This document shows, piece by piece, positions 1-8,419 of a stretch of DNA of 43,225 bases. This DNA is from Candidatus Dormiibacterota bacterium (GTDB lineage: Bacteria > Vulcanimicrobiota > Vulcanimicrobiia > Vulcanimicrobiales > Vulcanimicrobiaceae). The first letter of the stretch is position 1; every line of letters starts with the position of its first letter. The stretch covers positions 1 to 43,225 of the forward strand of contig DATKQG010000045.1 of the NCBI GenBank assembly GCA_035532835.1, read 5' to 3'. Position numbers and translations under genes: made by a program. Below the pieces are notes generated by a model, which worked only from the letters and a program-made list of their open reading frames with translations, was not told the DNA's origin and searched no databases.

Positions 1-208
1 GATACCGTTCGATCGGCTCGTCAAAGTTGGTGCGGCCGCTGATCTGCGTGGCGGGCTTTCGGGCCCAAGGATGCGCACAGCGTGCCGACACCGTGTGGGG
101 GGCGTTCTACGCCCTCCACTTCACATCATATGAGGATGCGCGTCGACGAACGTTTCTCCACAGAGGGGACTACTGCAGCGTTCCGTCACCGCACGGACGA
201 CGAACGCC
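1..208. other. Left edge, no confident gene
   Basis: No reading frame here has a convincing start, ribosome site and family match. A minus-strand frame running off the left edge (residues such as ATQISGRTNFDEPIER) looks protein-like and could be the beginning of a gene truncated by the window edge, but this is weak. A short hairpin (GGGCG-TTCTA-CGCCC, near 102-116) lies downstream of the minus-strand gene that ends at 209. It could help terminate the long operon, though no T-run follows it. Confidence 0.3.
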
Positions 209-646
209 CTACGTCCGCAGCCGATCTAAATGCGAAAGATCCGCGAGGGCACGCGAGAGCGACTCCGGCTCGAGCGTAATCAAAAATTCGAGGCGGACGT
301 GCGATGTGCCGATGCTCTTGAGGAGCACCGCGCAAAGAACGGGGCCGCGGCGGCTCGGTGCAAAGGAGAGCTCCAGCAATCCGCCCGCAATCGAAAACGC
401 CCCGGGCGGCCCGTTGCCTGAATTGATCTCGGCCAGGTATGCGCGCAACTCGGCCAGCTCGCCCACGCGAATGGAATAGCCGAAGGTCGCATGCACGGGC
501 GGCGCGCTCGCATGGACGCGGCAGGCGAGCAGATCGAGGCCGTCCGGCTCGGCGACATCCGGATGCTCGTAATCCACCACTTCGAGCCGAAGATGCGGTT
601 TGCGCTCGTCGCTTCCTAGGAGTACATCGAACGATGCGGAGCTCAT
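209..646 (-). CDS. Hypothetical protein, possibly WapI-type immunity-like fold
   Basis: This 145-residue soluble protein has no signal peptide or membrane segment. I do not firmly recognise it. The pattern of alternating hydrophobic strands, a central LAELRAYLAEI helix and a late LEFLITLEPESLSRAL segment resembles the small beta-rich family annotated as WapI-type immunity or DUF6228-like proteins, but that is resemblance only. The ATG start lies 4 bases after the stop of the upstream kinase gene, so it is probably the last gene of the long minus-strand operon. No good Shine-Dalgarno sequence is visible, so translation may depend on coupling to the kinase gene. No toxin partner is present nearby. 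Confidence 0.6.
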   Translation of the reverse strand: MSSASFDVLLGSDERKPHLRLEVVDYEHPDVAEPDGLDLLACRVHASAPPVHATFGYSIRVGELAELRAYLAEINSGNGPPGAFSIAGGLLELSFAPSRRGPVLCAVLLKSIGTSHVRLEFLITLEPESLSRALADLSHLDRLRT

Positions 647-650
647 GGGG

Positions 651-1601
651 CTAGCCGTAAATGATCTTATGTTTTGGCGGCGCGAACTTCAACCGCGGAC
701 CATCCTCGGCGGTGGCCTTGAGCGCTTCGCTCTCCACGTTCGAGCGCTCGCAGAAGCGCATGGTTCGGTCGTCGTCGACCTGGTAACCCAGCGGATTCCA
801 CTTCGCGAGCGCGCCGATCGGATCGACCGTCGAGCCGCCGTACGGCGTCGTGTTGGCGACGGCTCGCGAACAGAGCGCGGTGGTCAAGAGCGTAGCCGCA
901 AACGGCGAGCCGCCGAGCGCACAGAACGCGCCGATGCCGGCCGCAAACACGTCGCCCGCGCCGTGGGCCTGATAGACCGGAAAGTATGGGCCCCAAATAC
1001 GGTAATAGCTATAACCGTTGGTGAAGAGCGTCTTCATCCGATGGCGTTCGGCATCGCGCTCGAATGAGGTGATGATGACGGCTTGCGGACCGAGATCGAA
1101 AATGCCGTTGAGGTAGGCGTGCTCGGACATCGCGCGATCGCCCGTTCCGAGGAGTACCTCGGCCTCGAAGCGATTCGGCGTGACGATCTGTGAGATCGGC
1201 AACAGCAATTCACGGATCGAACGAGCGGTCTCTTCGCTGACGTAGAGCCCTTTCTGATAATCGCCGATCACCGGGTCCAGCAAGACCACGCCTTTGTATT
1301 CGCGCAGCTCGGCTGCGACGATATCGACGTGCATCGGCTTGGGAAGATAGCCGATCACGATCACGCCCGGGCGCTGGCTTACGACGAATGCGACGTCTCG
1401 ACGAAATTGCTGCGGGTCGGCGATCGCGCTGGTGCGGCCCGCAATGCCTCCGCGCGCGCTTGCGAACATCGACTGCGCGTGAACGACGCGCGCGCCCAAG
1501 GCGTTGGCAACCGCAAAAACTGCTTGATTGCCTAAAAAGCCCATCGCAACGCTATTTTGAATGCTGCCGACTAGCGGATAATTTGGAACGTCGTCATTCA
1601 T
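651..1601 (-). CDS. PfkB-family / pyridoxal kinase-like protein
   Basis: This 316-residue protein is a ribokinase-fold small-molecule kinase, most like pyridoxal kinases (PdxY/PdxK), which phosphorylate vitamin B6 vitamers with ATP. The N-terminal SIQNSVAMGFLGNQAVFAVANALG region, the mid-protein LDPVIGDYQKGLYV stretch and the anion-hole/catalytic AHGAGDVFAAG motif near residue 225 fit this group. Substrate cannot be read from sequence; the family also includes hydroxymethylpyrimidine kinases. The start is the ATG at 1599-1601, which overlaps the thiL stop as ATGA, indicating translational coupling. The pairing with thiL is consistent with a role in cofactor (B1/B6) metabolism. In this frame the codons upstream of the ATG lie over thiL and are not protein. 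Confidence 0.8.
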   Translation of the reverse strand: MNDDVPNYPLVGSIQNSVAMGFLGNQAVFAVANALGARVVHAQSMFASARGGIAGRTSAIADPQQFRRDVAFVVSQRPGVIVIGYLPKPMHVDIVAAELREYKGVVLLDPVIGDYQKGLYVSEETARSIRELLLPISQIVTPNRFEAEVLLGTGDRAMSEHAYLNGIFDLGPQAVIITSFERDAERHRMKTLFTNGYSYYRIWGPYFPVYQAHGAGDVFAAGIGAFCALGGSPFAATLLTTALCSRAVANTTPYGGSTVDPIGALAKWNPLGYQVDDDRTMRFCERSNVESEALKATAEDGPRLKFAPPKHKIIYG

Positions 1602-2599
1602 GCTTCGAAGTGATCCCAACCGGAGCGAACGAGTGGTACGTGCTCTGCGCCCTTCAGCACCACCAGCCCCATTGCCTTGGTCAGCGTACCGATGCGGCGG
1701 AGCGGTCGCCCGAAATGTGCCGCGAACCGCATGGCCAAATGTGGGAATGCCCGCGGTGCGATCGCCACGAGCAGTTCGAAATCTTCCCCGCCACGCACGG
1801 CGGCATCGATCGGGTCTTCGCCCTGCATCGTCGCAAGCGCGAGCGCGGACGGCGCGACCGGCACCGCGTCCACGATAGCGCCCACGCGGCTGGCCGCACA
1901 GAGGCGATCGAGGTCGGTCGAGAGTCCGTCCGAGCAGTCCATCATCGCGTGCACGTGACGGCTGGCCGCAAGCCAGGCGCCCTCGCGCAGTCGCGGTAGC
2001 GGGTGACGGTGCGCGAGCAATGCGGCCTGCGCCACATCGTGCGGCAGCGTTACCGATCCTAGCGCGACCTGCAAACCGGCCGAGCTTGCGCCGAGCTCGC
2101 CGGTTACGGCGAGGACGTCGCCGGCATATCCGCCGGAGCGTAGCTTCAGATTGCTCGCGCGCACCTCGCCGACCGCCGTGATCGCGATCGTCAGCATCGG
2201 CGTCCGTACGAGGTCGCCGCCGGCGATCGCCATGCCGCTTGCGCGCGCGCAGTCCGCCATGCCGCGGTACAGAGCCAGGATATCGTCTCGCGTGCTCTGA
2301 GGACTGACCCCTAGCGAAACCGTCGCGAGCACCGGGCGCGCTCCCATTGCCGCAAGGTCGCTCGCGTTTGCCGCCATCGAGCGCCAGCCGGCATCCTCCA
2401 ACGTCATCGTTGCCCGCGTAAAGTGCACGCCTTCGATGCACGCGTCACTTGTGATAACGCTGCGATGCGAGCGCGACGGCTGCCACACCGCTGCGTCATC
2501 CCCGATGCCGACCAGTAGCCGCGCGTCCGCATTCGATGCGACGATCGATTCGATCGCGGCAACCAGGTCGTCTTCGCGCAGGCCGCGCAGGCCGCTCAC
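1598..2599 (-). CDS. thiL: Thiamine-monophosphate kinase
   Basis: ThiL phosphorylates thiamine monophosphate to thiamine diphosphate with ATP, the last step of B1 biosynthesis. The 333-residue protein carries the family hallmarks: GIGDDAAVW near the N terminus (metal/ATP binding), an AIAGGDLVRTP segment, MDCSDGLSTDLDRL and GGEDFELL. Length is normal for the family. I chose the GTG at 2597-2599, eight bases after the rpe stop. A TTG at 2618-2620 would add seven residues and overlap rpe by 14 bases, so both are possible. The 3' end overlaps the downstream kinase gene as ATGA. Transketolase, encoded at 23.4 kb in this window, needs the thiamine diphosphate made here. Confidence 0.93.
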   Translation of the reverse strand: MSGLRGLREDDLVAAIESIVASNADARLLVGIGDDAAVWQPSRSHRSVITSDACIEGVHFTRATMTLEDAGWRSMAANASDLAAMGARPVLATVSLGVSPQSTRDDILALYRGMADCARASGMAIAGGDLVRTPMLTIAITAVGEVRASNLKLRSGGYAGDVLAVTGELGASSAGLQVALGSVTLPHDVAQAALLAHRHPLPRLREGAWLAASRHVHAMMDCSDGLSTDLDRLCAASRVGAIVDAVPVAPSALALATMQGEDPIDAAVRGGEDFELLVAIAPRAFPHLAMRFAAHFGRPLRRIGTLTKAMGLVVLKGAEHVPLVRSGWDHFEA

Positions 2600-2606
2600 G
2601 CCGGGC

Positions 2607-3266
2607 TCAGGCCTGCGCAAGAATCGTCCGCATCGCCTCGAGCGCCGCGCCGGGATCGGGCGTATCGAAAATGCTCGAACCGATCACGAACGTATCGGCT
2701 CCGGCCGCGACGACGTCGCGCAAATTGGAGGCACCGATGCCGCCGTCTACTTCCAGCATGCAGCCCGGATTGCGCGCGTCGATCAGCGCGCGAGCTTGGC
2801 GAATTTTCTCGTACGATCGCGGGATGAAGCTCTGGCCGCCGAAGCCCGGATTGACGCTCATGATCAACACCAGGTCGCAATCTTCGATGATATCCTCGAG
2901 CATGGCGACGGGCGTCTGCGGACAGAGCGAGATGCCGGCCTTCGCACCGATCGAACGCAGATGTGCGAGCAGTCGCTGGGCGTGGTCGGTCGCTTCGTAA
3001 TGAAAAGTGATGATGTCGGCGCCGGCTTTGCGAAACGCGTCGACGTACCGTTCCGGCTCGACGATCATGAGGTGACAGTCGAACGGCAGCGGCGAGAGCT
3101 TGCGCAAGTCACCGATGATTTTTGGACCCCAGGTAAGGTTGGGAACGAATCGGCCGTCCATCACGTCCAGGTGCAGTTGATCCGCGCCGGCGGACTGGAC
3201 GGCCTGGATCTGCGCGCGGATGTCGGCAAAATCGGCCGACAGTAGCGATGGCGCTATGCGTAGCAT
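2607..3266 (-). CDS. rpe: Ribulose-phosphate 3-epimerase
   Basis: Rpe interconverts ribulose 5-phosphate and xylulose 5-phosphate, supplying transketolase in the pentose-phosphate and Calvin pathways. The 219-residue TIM barrel shows the classic features: APSLLSAD at the start, HLDVMDGRFVPNLTWGP (H32, D34, D37), FDCHLMI, MSVNPGFGGQSFI and the VDGGI loop with the second catalytic Asp, ending with a phosphate-binding GSSIF. The ATG at 3264-3266 has a good GGAGG site about eight bases upstream and overlaps the stop of the PASTA gene by one base (TGATG). It sits apart from the large pentose-phosphate operon at 23-32 kb. Confidence 0.96.
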   Translation of the reverse strand: MLRIAPSLLSADFADIRAQIQAVQSAGADQLHLDVMDGRFVPNLTWGPKIIGDLRKLSPLPFDCHLMIVEPERYVDAFRKAGADIITFHYEATDHAQRLLAHLRSIGAKAGISLCPQTPVAMLEDIIEDCDLVLIMSVNPGFGGQSFIPRSYEKIRQARALIDARNPGCMLEVDGGIGASNLRDVVAAGADTFVIGSSIFDTPDPGAALEAMRTILAQA

Positions 3267-4291
3267 CAGGGTCCTCCGGGCGACGGCGTAGGATGCGGTT
3301 TTTGATGGTAGATCACCGCAGGCTCGTTGCCGAGCCGCGTCTCGCCCACCAGCGCGCCGTCGACGAACAAATCGACGACCGACGTGCCGACGGCGGTAAC
3401 CGTGAAGTCGAGCTTCTGCCCGGGCTGCGCGTATGCCCGATAGGCGTCGTACGACCCCGTCGCATCGCGCACCATCAATCGGACGTTTACCGATGCGCCC
3501 GGCGCCAAGTTTTCCGGTACCGGAACCGACGCGAGCACGTGCACCTGACGGATGATGTACCCGGATTCGTTCGGGCCCGCGCTCACCTGCAGCGAAACCG
3601 GTTGGAACGAGCCGATCTTGCTTCCCGCCGCAGGCGTTTGCCGCGCAACCTTTCCATGCGCGGGCCCGTGCACGCCGAGCGGCGTCCAAACGATCTGCCC
3701 AAGCTTGATGCCGTTCTTCCCGGCAAGCGCTCGCGCTTGCTCGATCGACATCCCCACGAAATTCGGGACGGGCAGACTGCTCGCGCCGCCCTTGCTCACG
3801 ACGAGATTGACCGTATCGCCTTCGATGACGTTGGTGAGCGGCGCGGGGTCCTGTGAAATCACGTGCCCCTGCGGAATCACGTCGTTCTTTTCGTAGGTCA
3901 CTTTGCCGAGTTGCACGCGCGAGCGCGAAAGGTCGAGGGAGACCTCACGCATCGACTGATAACGCAGATCCGGCATTAAACGAGAAAAGACGCCGTCGCT
4001 GACGACGAACGACATCTGACGCCCCGGACGCACTTGCGTACCGGCGTCCGGACGTTGATTGATGATGACGCCCTTGGGATAGCGATCGCTGATCGCGCGA
4101 TCGATGACGCGCGCTCCGAGCTTGAGCCGGCGCGCCTCGGCATCTGCATCGCCCTGCGTTTGGCCCACAAACGACGGCACGGTAACGGTGTTAGCCGGCG
4201 GCAACAAGAAGTCGGCGATGGCGTGACCGAACCACACGAGCACGCCGACAAAGCAGGCGAGAACGATGGGGAACACCCAGTCGCGCGGCAC
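3266..4291 (-). CDS. PASTA-domain membrane protein without kinase domain
   Basis: This 341-residue protein is anchored by one N-terminal membrane helix (about residues 5-30, FPIVLACFVGVLVWFG). Three PASTA repeats follow, about 34-100, 101-168 and 169-239, each ending in a VSDG/VSKG/VSAG-type strand, and then a beta-rich C-terminal segment. PASTA domains normally sit outside the cell on PrkC/PknB-type kinases or penicillin-binding proteins and bind muropeptides or lipid II. Here neither a kinase nor a transpeptidase domain is present. The GTG start is uncertain. The frame stays open upstream to about 4333 and encodes a basic tail (LQRRDWRATLHEYV) that looks real, but only CTG codons are available there. 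The neighbours rpe and thiL recall the Firmicute prkC-rsgA-rpe-thiN order. Confidence 0.85.
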   Translation of the reverse strand: MPRDWVFPIVLACFVGVLVWFGHAIADFLLPPANTVTVPSFVGQTQGDADAEARRLKLGARVIDRAISDRYPKGVIINQRPDAGTQVRPGRQMSFVVSDGVFSRLMPDLRYQSMREVSLDLSRSRVQLGKVTYEKNDVIPQGHVISQDPAPLTNVIEGDTVNLVVSKGGASSLPVPNFVGMSIEQARALAGKNGIKLGQIVWTPLGVHGPAHGKVARQTPAAGSKIGSFQPVSLQVSAGPNESGYIIRQVHVLASVPVPENLAPGASVNVRLMVRDATGSYDAYRAYAQPGQKLDFTVTAVGTSVVDLFVDGALVGETRLGNEPAVIYHQKPHPTPSPGGP

Positions 4292-4332
4292 GTACTCGTG
4301 CAGCGTCGCGCGCCAATCCCGCCGTTGCAGGC

Positions 4333-5079
4333 TCAGGCGAGTGCCTCCATCGCAGCGTCGCTGACATCGAGATTGCTGAACACCCGCTGGACGTCGTCGT
4401 TGTCTTCAATCGCATCCAGAAATGCCAGCGCCGCCTCGAGCTCGGGGCCCTGCGGGCTCACGCGCTGCTTCGCGCGCATGCCTAAATACGCCGCCGAGAT
4501 TTTAAAGCCGCGCTCGCGCAATGCATCGCGCGTGGACGTTAGCGACGCGGATTCCGCGTAGATCGAGGCGATCGGCTCGCCGTATTCGAGATCGATCACT
4601 CCCTCGACCAGCGCATCTTCGGTGAGGCGATCTTCGGAGCGTCCGCGCGCGTCGACTTCGATAATGCCAACGGCGTCGAACATCCAGCCGACGCTCCCGG
4701 TTTCACCCAGAGTTCCGCCGTTCTTCATAAAGAGAAAACGCAATTCGCCCGCGGTCCGATTGCGATTGTCGGTGGCGGCGTCGACGACGACGGCCAAGCC
4801 GTCCGGGCCATATCCCTCGTAGCGAAGTTCCTCGATCTCTTTCTCGCCGCTACCGCCCGCCCCGCGCGCGATCGCGCGCTTGATGTTATCGGCCGGCATA
4901 TTGTTCTCTTTGGCCTTTTCGACCGCCATTTTAAGGCGGTAGTTGGCCTCCGGGTCGGGCGACCCGGATTTTGCCGCGAGAATGATTTCTTTGCTCAGTT
5001 TGGTAAAACGGGCGCCACGCTGCGCATCGACTTTGCCCTTGCGCAGCTTGATGTTGTGCCACTTCGAATGTCCAGACAT
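4333..5079 (-). CDS. yebC: YebC/PmpR-family translation or transcription regulator
   Basis: The protein has 248 residues, the usual length for the family. The invariant start MSGHSKWHNIKLRKGKVDAQR is followed by FTKLSKEIILAAKSG, the NMPADNIKRAI motif, EIEELRYEGYGPDG and NRTAGELRFLFMKNGG, and by the acidic C-terminal domain. YebC proteins are cytosolic and have been described both as DNA-binding regulators and, more recently, as factors easing ribosome stalling at proline-rich stretches. The second role could matter for the proline-rich secreted proteins encoded in this window, which is inference. A GAGGGT site precedes the ATG. The gene lies 16 bases downstream of the glycosyltransferase gene and 41 bases before the PASTA gene in the same operon. 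Confidence 0.97.
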   Translation of the reverse strand: MSGHSKWHNIKLRKGKVDAQRGARFTKLSKEIILAAKSGSPDPEANYRLKMAVEKAKENNMPADNIKRAIARGAGGSGEKEIEELRYEGYGPDGLAVVVDAATDNRNRTAGELRFLFMKNGGTLGETGSVGWMFDAVGIIEVDARGRSEDRLTEDALVEGVIDLEYGEPIASIYAESASLTSTRDALRERGFKISAAYLGMRAKQRVSPQGPELEAALAFLDAIEDNDDVQRVFSNLDVSDAAMEALA

Positions 5080-5095
5080 GGTTGTACCCTCTTCG

Positions 5096-8000
5096 CTACC
5101 CGGGCCCGACGATCCACTTGCTGAACCACATCCGCGCGTGCCAGGCGTTCCAGGTGATCGGCGAGGCCGCGAGGATGGGGTAGAAAAAGACGAATGCCCC
5201 GGCGATCAGCGCGACGTAGCCGCCGACCGCGATACCGCCCCACAATCGGCCGTTTTTGCCCCGGCTGGCGCCATACTGCCATACGCGCTGTAAAACGATC
5301 GCGTTACAGAGACAGATCAGCGGTATGTCGACATAAAAATGATAGGCGAACGTGATGCGCGGAGATTTCATCCACGGCAGCCACTGTAAGAGGTAGGTGA
5401 CGACGATCAGCGCGTACCCCTTATTGCGCTCTCGCCATGCCAGATACCCGACCAGCGGTACGCAGAGTAGCCCGAACCACATATTGAGCGGGTTGGGCAT
5501 CGAGGTAATCTCGGTCACGCAACAGGCCTTCGGGTCCTGCTGGTTCACGCGATGGTCCTGATAGTAGTAGGCGATCGGCACGTAATCCAACGGCCACTCC
5601 CACCACTTCGAGGAGTAGGGATGAGTCGCTTTGAGCGTGTCGTGATACTCGAACATCGAGTACTGACGGTAGACGACGTCGTTGAAATTTTGGATGTCGC
5701 CGGGCGCGTGACGCATGAGATCCGGCGTCCAGACCAGCGCGTAGACGCTCGCGCTGACGAAGAGAATCGCGATCAGCGCGCCGTCGAGACGAAATCCGCG
5801 CGGGTTACCCCAGAGCGTCGGACGCCCCTTAAATACGGTGCGTTGCAGCCAAATGCCGATCAACACCAAGAAGCTGACCCCAAAGCCCATGACGCCGTAC
5901 CATTTTGCGCTCACGAGCAGGCCGAGCGCGATGGTGAATAGCACCAGCCAGAGCCTGGCCGAACGGCCGCTCTCGCTTCCCACCGCCGACGTCGAACGAT
6001 TTTTCGCGTAGGTCGCTTCTCCGAACGGCGAGCGATACCCGACGCTGCCGTCGCGATGGTACTCAATGGAAAGGTCGCCGGACCCGTAAGCGAGCTCGCC
6101 GTTTCGTACCTGCGAGCGTTCTCCGCGCTGCGCGCTCTTCGTCGCGGTATCCAGCACGCCGCCGTCGGCCGCGTACATCGTCAGCGTTCGCTCGTCGCCC
6201 AACGCATACGAGCCCTCACCGAACGTCGACTCGATTTTTCCGTCACTGAAAAGCCGCGGGAATACGACGTAACGGACCAGCAAGTACGCGCCCAAGCTCA
6301 CGTAGCAAATCGTGATGATCGAAGTCGCAAAATCGGGTGACGCGACGTTCGGCGGTGGAACCAGGAGCTTCCACGCTCCGAGAAAGAGCCCGCCGAAAAC
6401 GAGCGAAGCGATCGCGCCTAGCGCAAAGGCGTATGGCGGTACCTCGACGTGGACGCGCTCGTTTGTCTGCGAGGCGATCCAGAACCGATAGAATGCGTAG
6501 ACGGCGAGCAACGAGAAAAATACGACGAAGCCTTCCGGCGTCGCAATACGCGATTGCACGAAGTGCATGCCGTCCAGGCTTAGCAGCACCGCTGCGATTG
6601 CCGCGAAAACCGTGGACCCCGTGATCCGTTTGGCGAACGCGTAGAGCAGCATGACGACCAACGCTCCGAAGACGACGTCCAGAAAACGCCAGCCGTAGGA
6701 GTTATCGCCGTTGGGCATGTGCCCGATGATCGCGTTCAGCCCGGTCCAGCCGCCGAGCCCGTGGCCGTGCGGCATACCGCCGAAGAGCATCACCGAAAGC
6801 GTCACCAGTAACTTGGAAAACGGCGGGTGCGTATTTTCGTAGATACGCAGGTTCTGCAAGTACTCTTCGGCCGCCCGAGCAAAGTAAATTTCGTCGAAAA
6901 TCTTTCCGCTCGGGTACGCGTAGTTTACGAACGACAGGATGAACGTTCCCACGCCGATCGCACCCATCACGATGTAATCGAGCGGAGCGCGCATCGCCCG
7001 CAATCCCTCACTGGGATCGAACCAGTCAGCGGGCCTCAACCAAGACGGCCACATTCTTCCGTACGCGGCGCTTTGCCCGTGCGGCATCCCCATACCCTCG
7101 CGCGCGGGGCCACCGAGAAAGAGATAGCCCAGCACGAAAAACGTCCCAACCGCAAGCAACGAGTACACCGACGTGATCGCTCCCCACACGTTGTGGGGGT
7201 CGATGCCCGGCGTATGCGCGTTCATCACGGTGAGGTAGTCCAACGAGTATTTGAGGTTCGCGTAAAGCACGACGGAGAGCAGGACGACCCCCCATAGGTA
7301 GCGCCTCGCAAGCGGGATGCAAGCGATCGCAAAGAGCAAGCCGTCAAACATATAACGCTCGTGCATGCGCGTCGCCAGGATAAAGAACGCGAGCAGCGAG
7401 ATCGCACAGGACTCCAGCATCGCCTGAGGAGTGCGATCGTAGATGTAGCGCCACACGATCAGTCCCAGCGCCGCGAGCACCAATCCGGTTCCCCAAATAA
7501 CCTGGGGCAATCCGAGAATCAACCGGCTGTCCGGGACCCAAAACGTGCCCTTGATCGCCCACAAATTGAACGCGTTGACCGAGTTATAGGAATAGACGCT
7601 CGAACCGAATTCGTATTGATGGAGCAGCCAGCTAAAGACCGCTATCGGGTTTCCGGAATGGAACGGCACGCTGAGCGCGTACGTCAACACGAACGCAGCG
7701 CCGATGCCGATGGCGGTCGCTGTGACGCGCGCCTTTCGGCGCGCCGGATTCACAAACGCGAACGCGATAAAGATCGGGATCAGGACCGCCGACTGGGGCT
7801 TGATCAATAGCGAATAGGCGAAGACCAGCCATGCGCCCACGATCCAGAGCGACGGGCGATTCGATTCGCCGTCCTCACTCTTGAGCAGAAAATACGCGGC
7901 CAAGAGCGCCAGCCCGCCGGCCAGCGAATCGATCTGCCCCCACAGCGCGGAGATAAAGATCGTCACCGGATTGAGAACGTAGATCGCGGCGGCTGCAAAG

Positions 8001-8398
8001 GCCCATCTCTGCGGCGCAAATCGGCAGCCTATTGCGTAGACGAGCCAACCCACCCCAAGATCCGCCAGGATCGCGGGCAACTTGACCATCGCGGCCAGCA
8101 CCGCATAGCCCCCGTCGTGCGCGCGGAAGAGCGCGTTCCAAATCGATCCGACGATCCCGAGCACGTAAAAATAACCCGGCGGATAATCGGCAAAGCTGGT
8201 CTTGGAGTAAAACGCGGCATATCCGTGATCGACGAGCGAAATCGCCCACGCTTCAAACGTGACGACATCGTTTCGAAATCCCTGATTTTGGATGTAGATC
8301 AGTCGGATCGCAAGGCCCGCGAGCAGCAAGATCGCCATCGCCGGCCTCGGAAGCGCCCGCTCTGGGACGGACATGCGAACGTTCGCCGTGGCTTTCAC
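5096..8398 (-). CDS. Double GT-C glycosyltransferase with PMT domain (1100 residues)
   Basis: This very large multipass membrane protein appears to be a fusion of two GT-C glycosyltransferases. Residues about 1-440 form an integral-membrane mannosyltransferase-like half with an early acidic loop (FRNDVVTFEAW, SFADYPPGYFY). Residues about 470-1100 form a protein-O-mannosyltransferase (PMT/ArnT-like) half with the catalytic loop KIFDEIYFARAAEEYL near residue 500 and THPPFSKLL near 523. PMT enzymes use polyprenyl-phosphate sugars to glycosylate secreted proteins outside the membrane. Between helices of the second half, about residues 720-795, is a hydrophilic Gly/Ser/Tyr-rich insert (GSYALGDERTLTMYAADGG and following). 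The GTG start at 8396-8398 has a GGAGG site upstream. The polyprenyl synthase gene immediately upstream could supply the lipid carrier. Confidence 0.88.
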   Translation of the reverse strand: MKATANVRMSVPERALPRPAMAILLLAGLAIRLIYIQNQGFRNDVVTFEAWAISLVDHGYAAFYSKTSFADYPPGYFYVLGIVGSIWNALFRAHDGGYAVLAAMVKLPAILADLGVGWLVYAIGCRFAPQRWAFAAAAIYVLNPVTIFISALWGQIDSLAGGLALLAAYFLLKSEDGESNRPSLWIVGAWLVFAYSLLIKPQSAVLIPIFIAFAFVNPARRKARVTATAIGIGAAFVLTYALSVPFHSGNPIAVFSWLLHQYEFGSSVYSYNSVNAFNLWAIKGTFWVPDSRLILGLPQVIWGTGLVLAALGLIVWRYIYDRTPQAMLESCAISLLAFFILATRMHERYMFDGLLFAIACIPLARRYLWGVVLLSVVLYANLKYSLDYLTVMNAHTPGIDPHNVWGAITSVYSLLAVGTFFVLGYLFLGGPAREGMGMPHGQSAAYGRMWPSWLRPADWFDPSEGLRAMRAPLDYIVMGAIGVGTFILSFVNYAYPSGKIFDEIYFARAAEEYLQNLRIYENTHPPFSKLLVTLSVMLFGGMPHGHGLGGWTGLNAIIGHMPNGDNSYGWRFLDVVFGALVVMLLYAFAKRITGSTVFAAIAAVLLSLDGMHFVQSRIATPEGFVVFFSLLAVYAFYRFWIASQTNERVHVEVPPYAFALGAIASLVFGGLFLGAWKLLVPPPNVASPDFATSIITICYVSLGAYLLVRYVVFPRLFSDGKIESTFGEGSYALGDERTLTMYAADGGVLDTATKSAQRGERSQVRNGELAYGSGDLSIEYHRDGSVGYRSPFGEATYAKNRSTSAVGSESGRSARLWLVLFTIALGLLVSAKWYGVMGFGVSFLVLIGIWLQRTVFKGRPTLWGNPRGFRLDGALIAILFVSASVYALVWTPDLMRHAPGDIQNFNDVVYRQYSMFEYHDTLKATHPYSSKWWEWPLDYVPIAYYYQDHRVNQQDPKACCVTEITSMPNPLNMWFGLLCVPLVGYLAWRERNKGYALIVVTYLLQWLPWMKSPRITFAYHFYVDIPLICLCNAIVLQRVWQYGASRGKNGRLWGGIAVGGYVALIAGAFVFFYPILAASPITWNAWHARMWFSKWIVGPG

Positions 8399-8419
8399 CT
8401 GGATGGGGCCCTCCTACTC

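Noticed and set aside
27-479. Plus-strand 150-residue frame at the left edge
   Set aside because: It is Arg/Ser-rich, antisense to the better-supported minus-strand gene at 209-646, and has no ribosome site.
1602-2441. Open frame extending the pyridoxal-kinase-like gene upstream
   Set aside because: It overlaps thiL fully and is low-complexity Arg/Ala/Gly; the ATGA overlap at 1598-1601 gives a natural start.
3267-3689. N-terminal extension of rpe
   Set aside because: It is in the shadow of the PASTA gene; family length and the ribosome site place the start at 3266.
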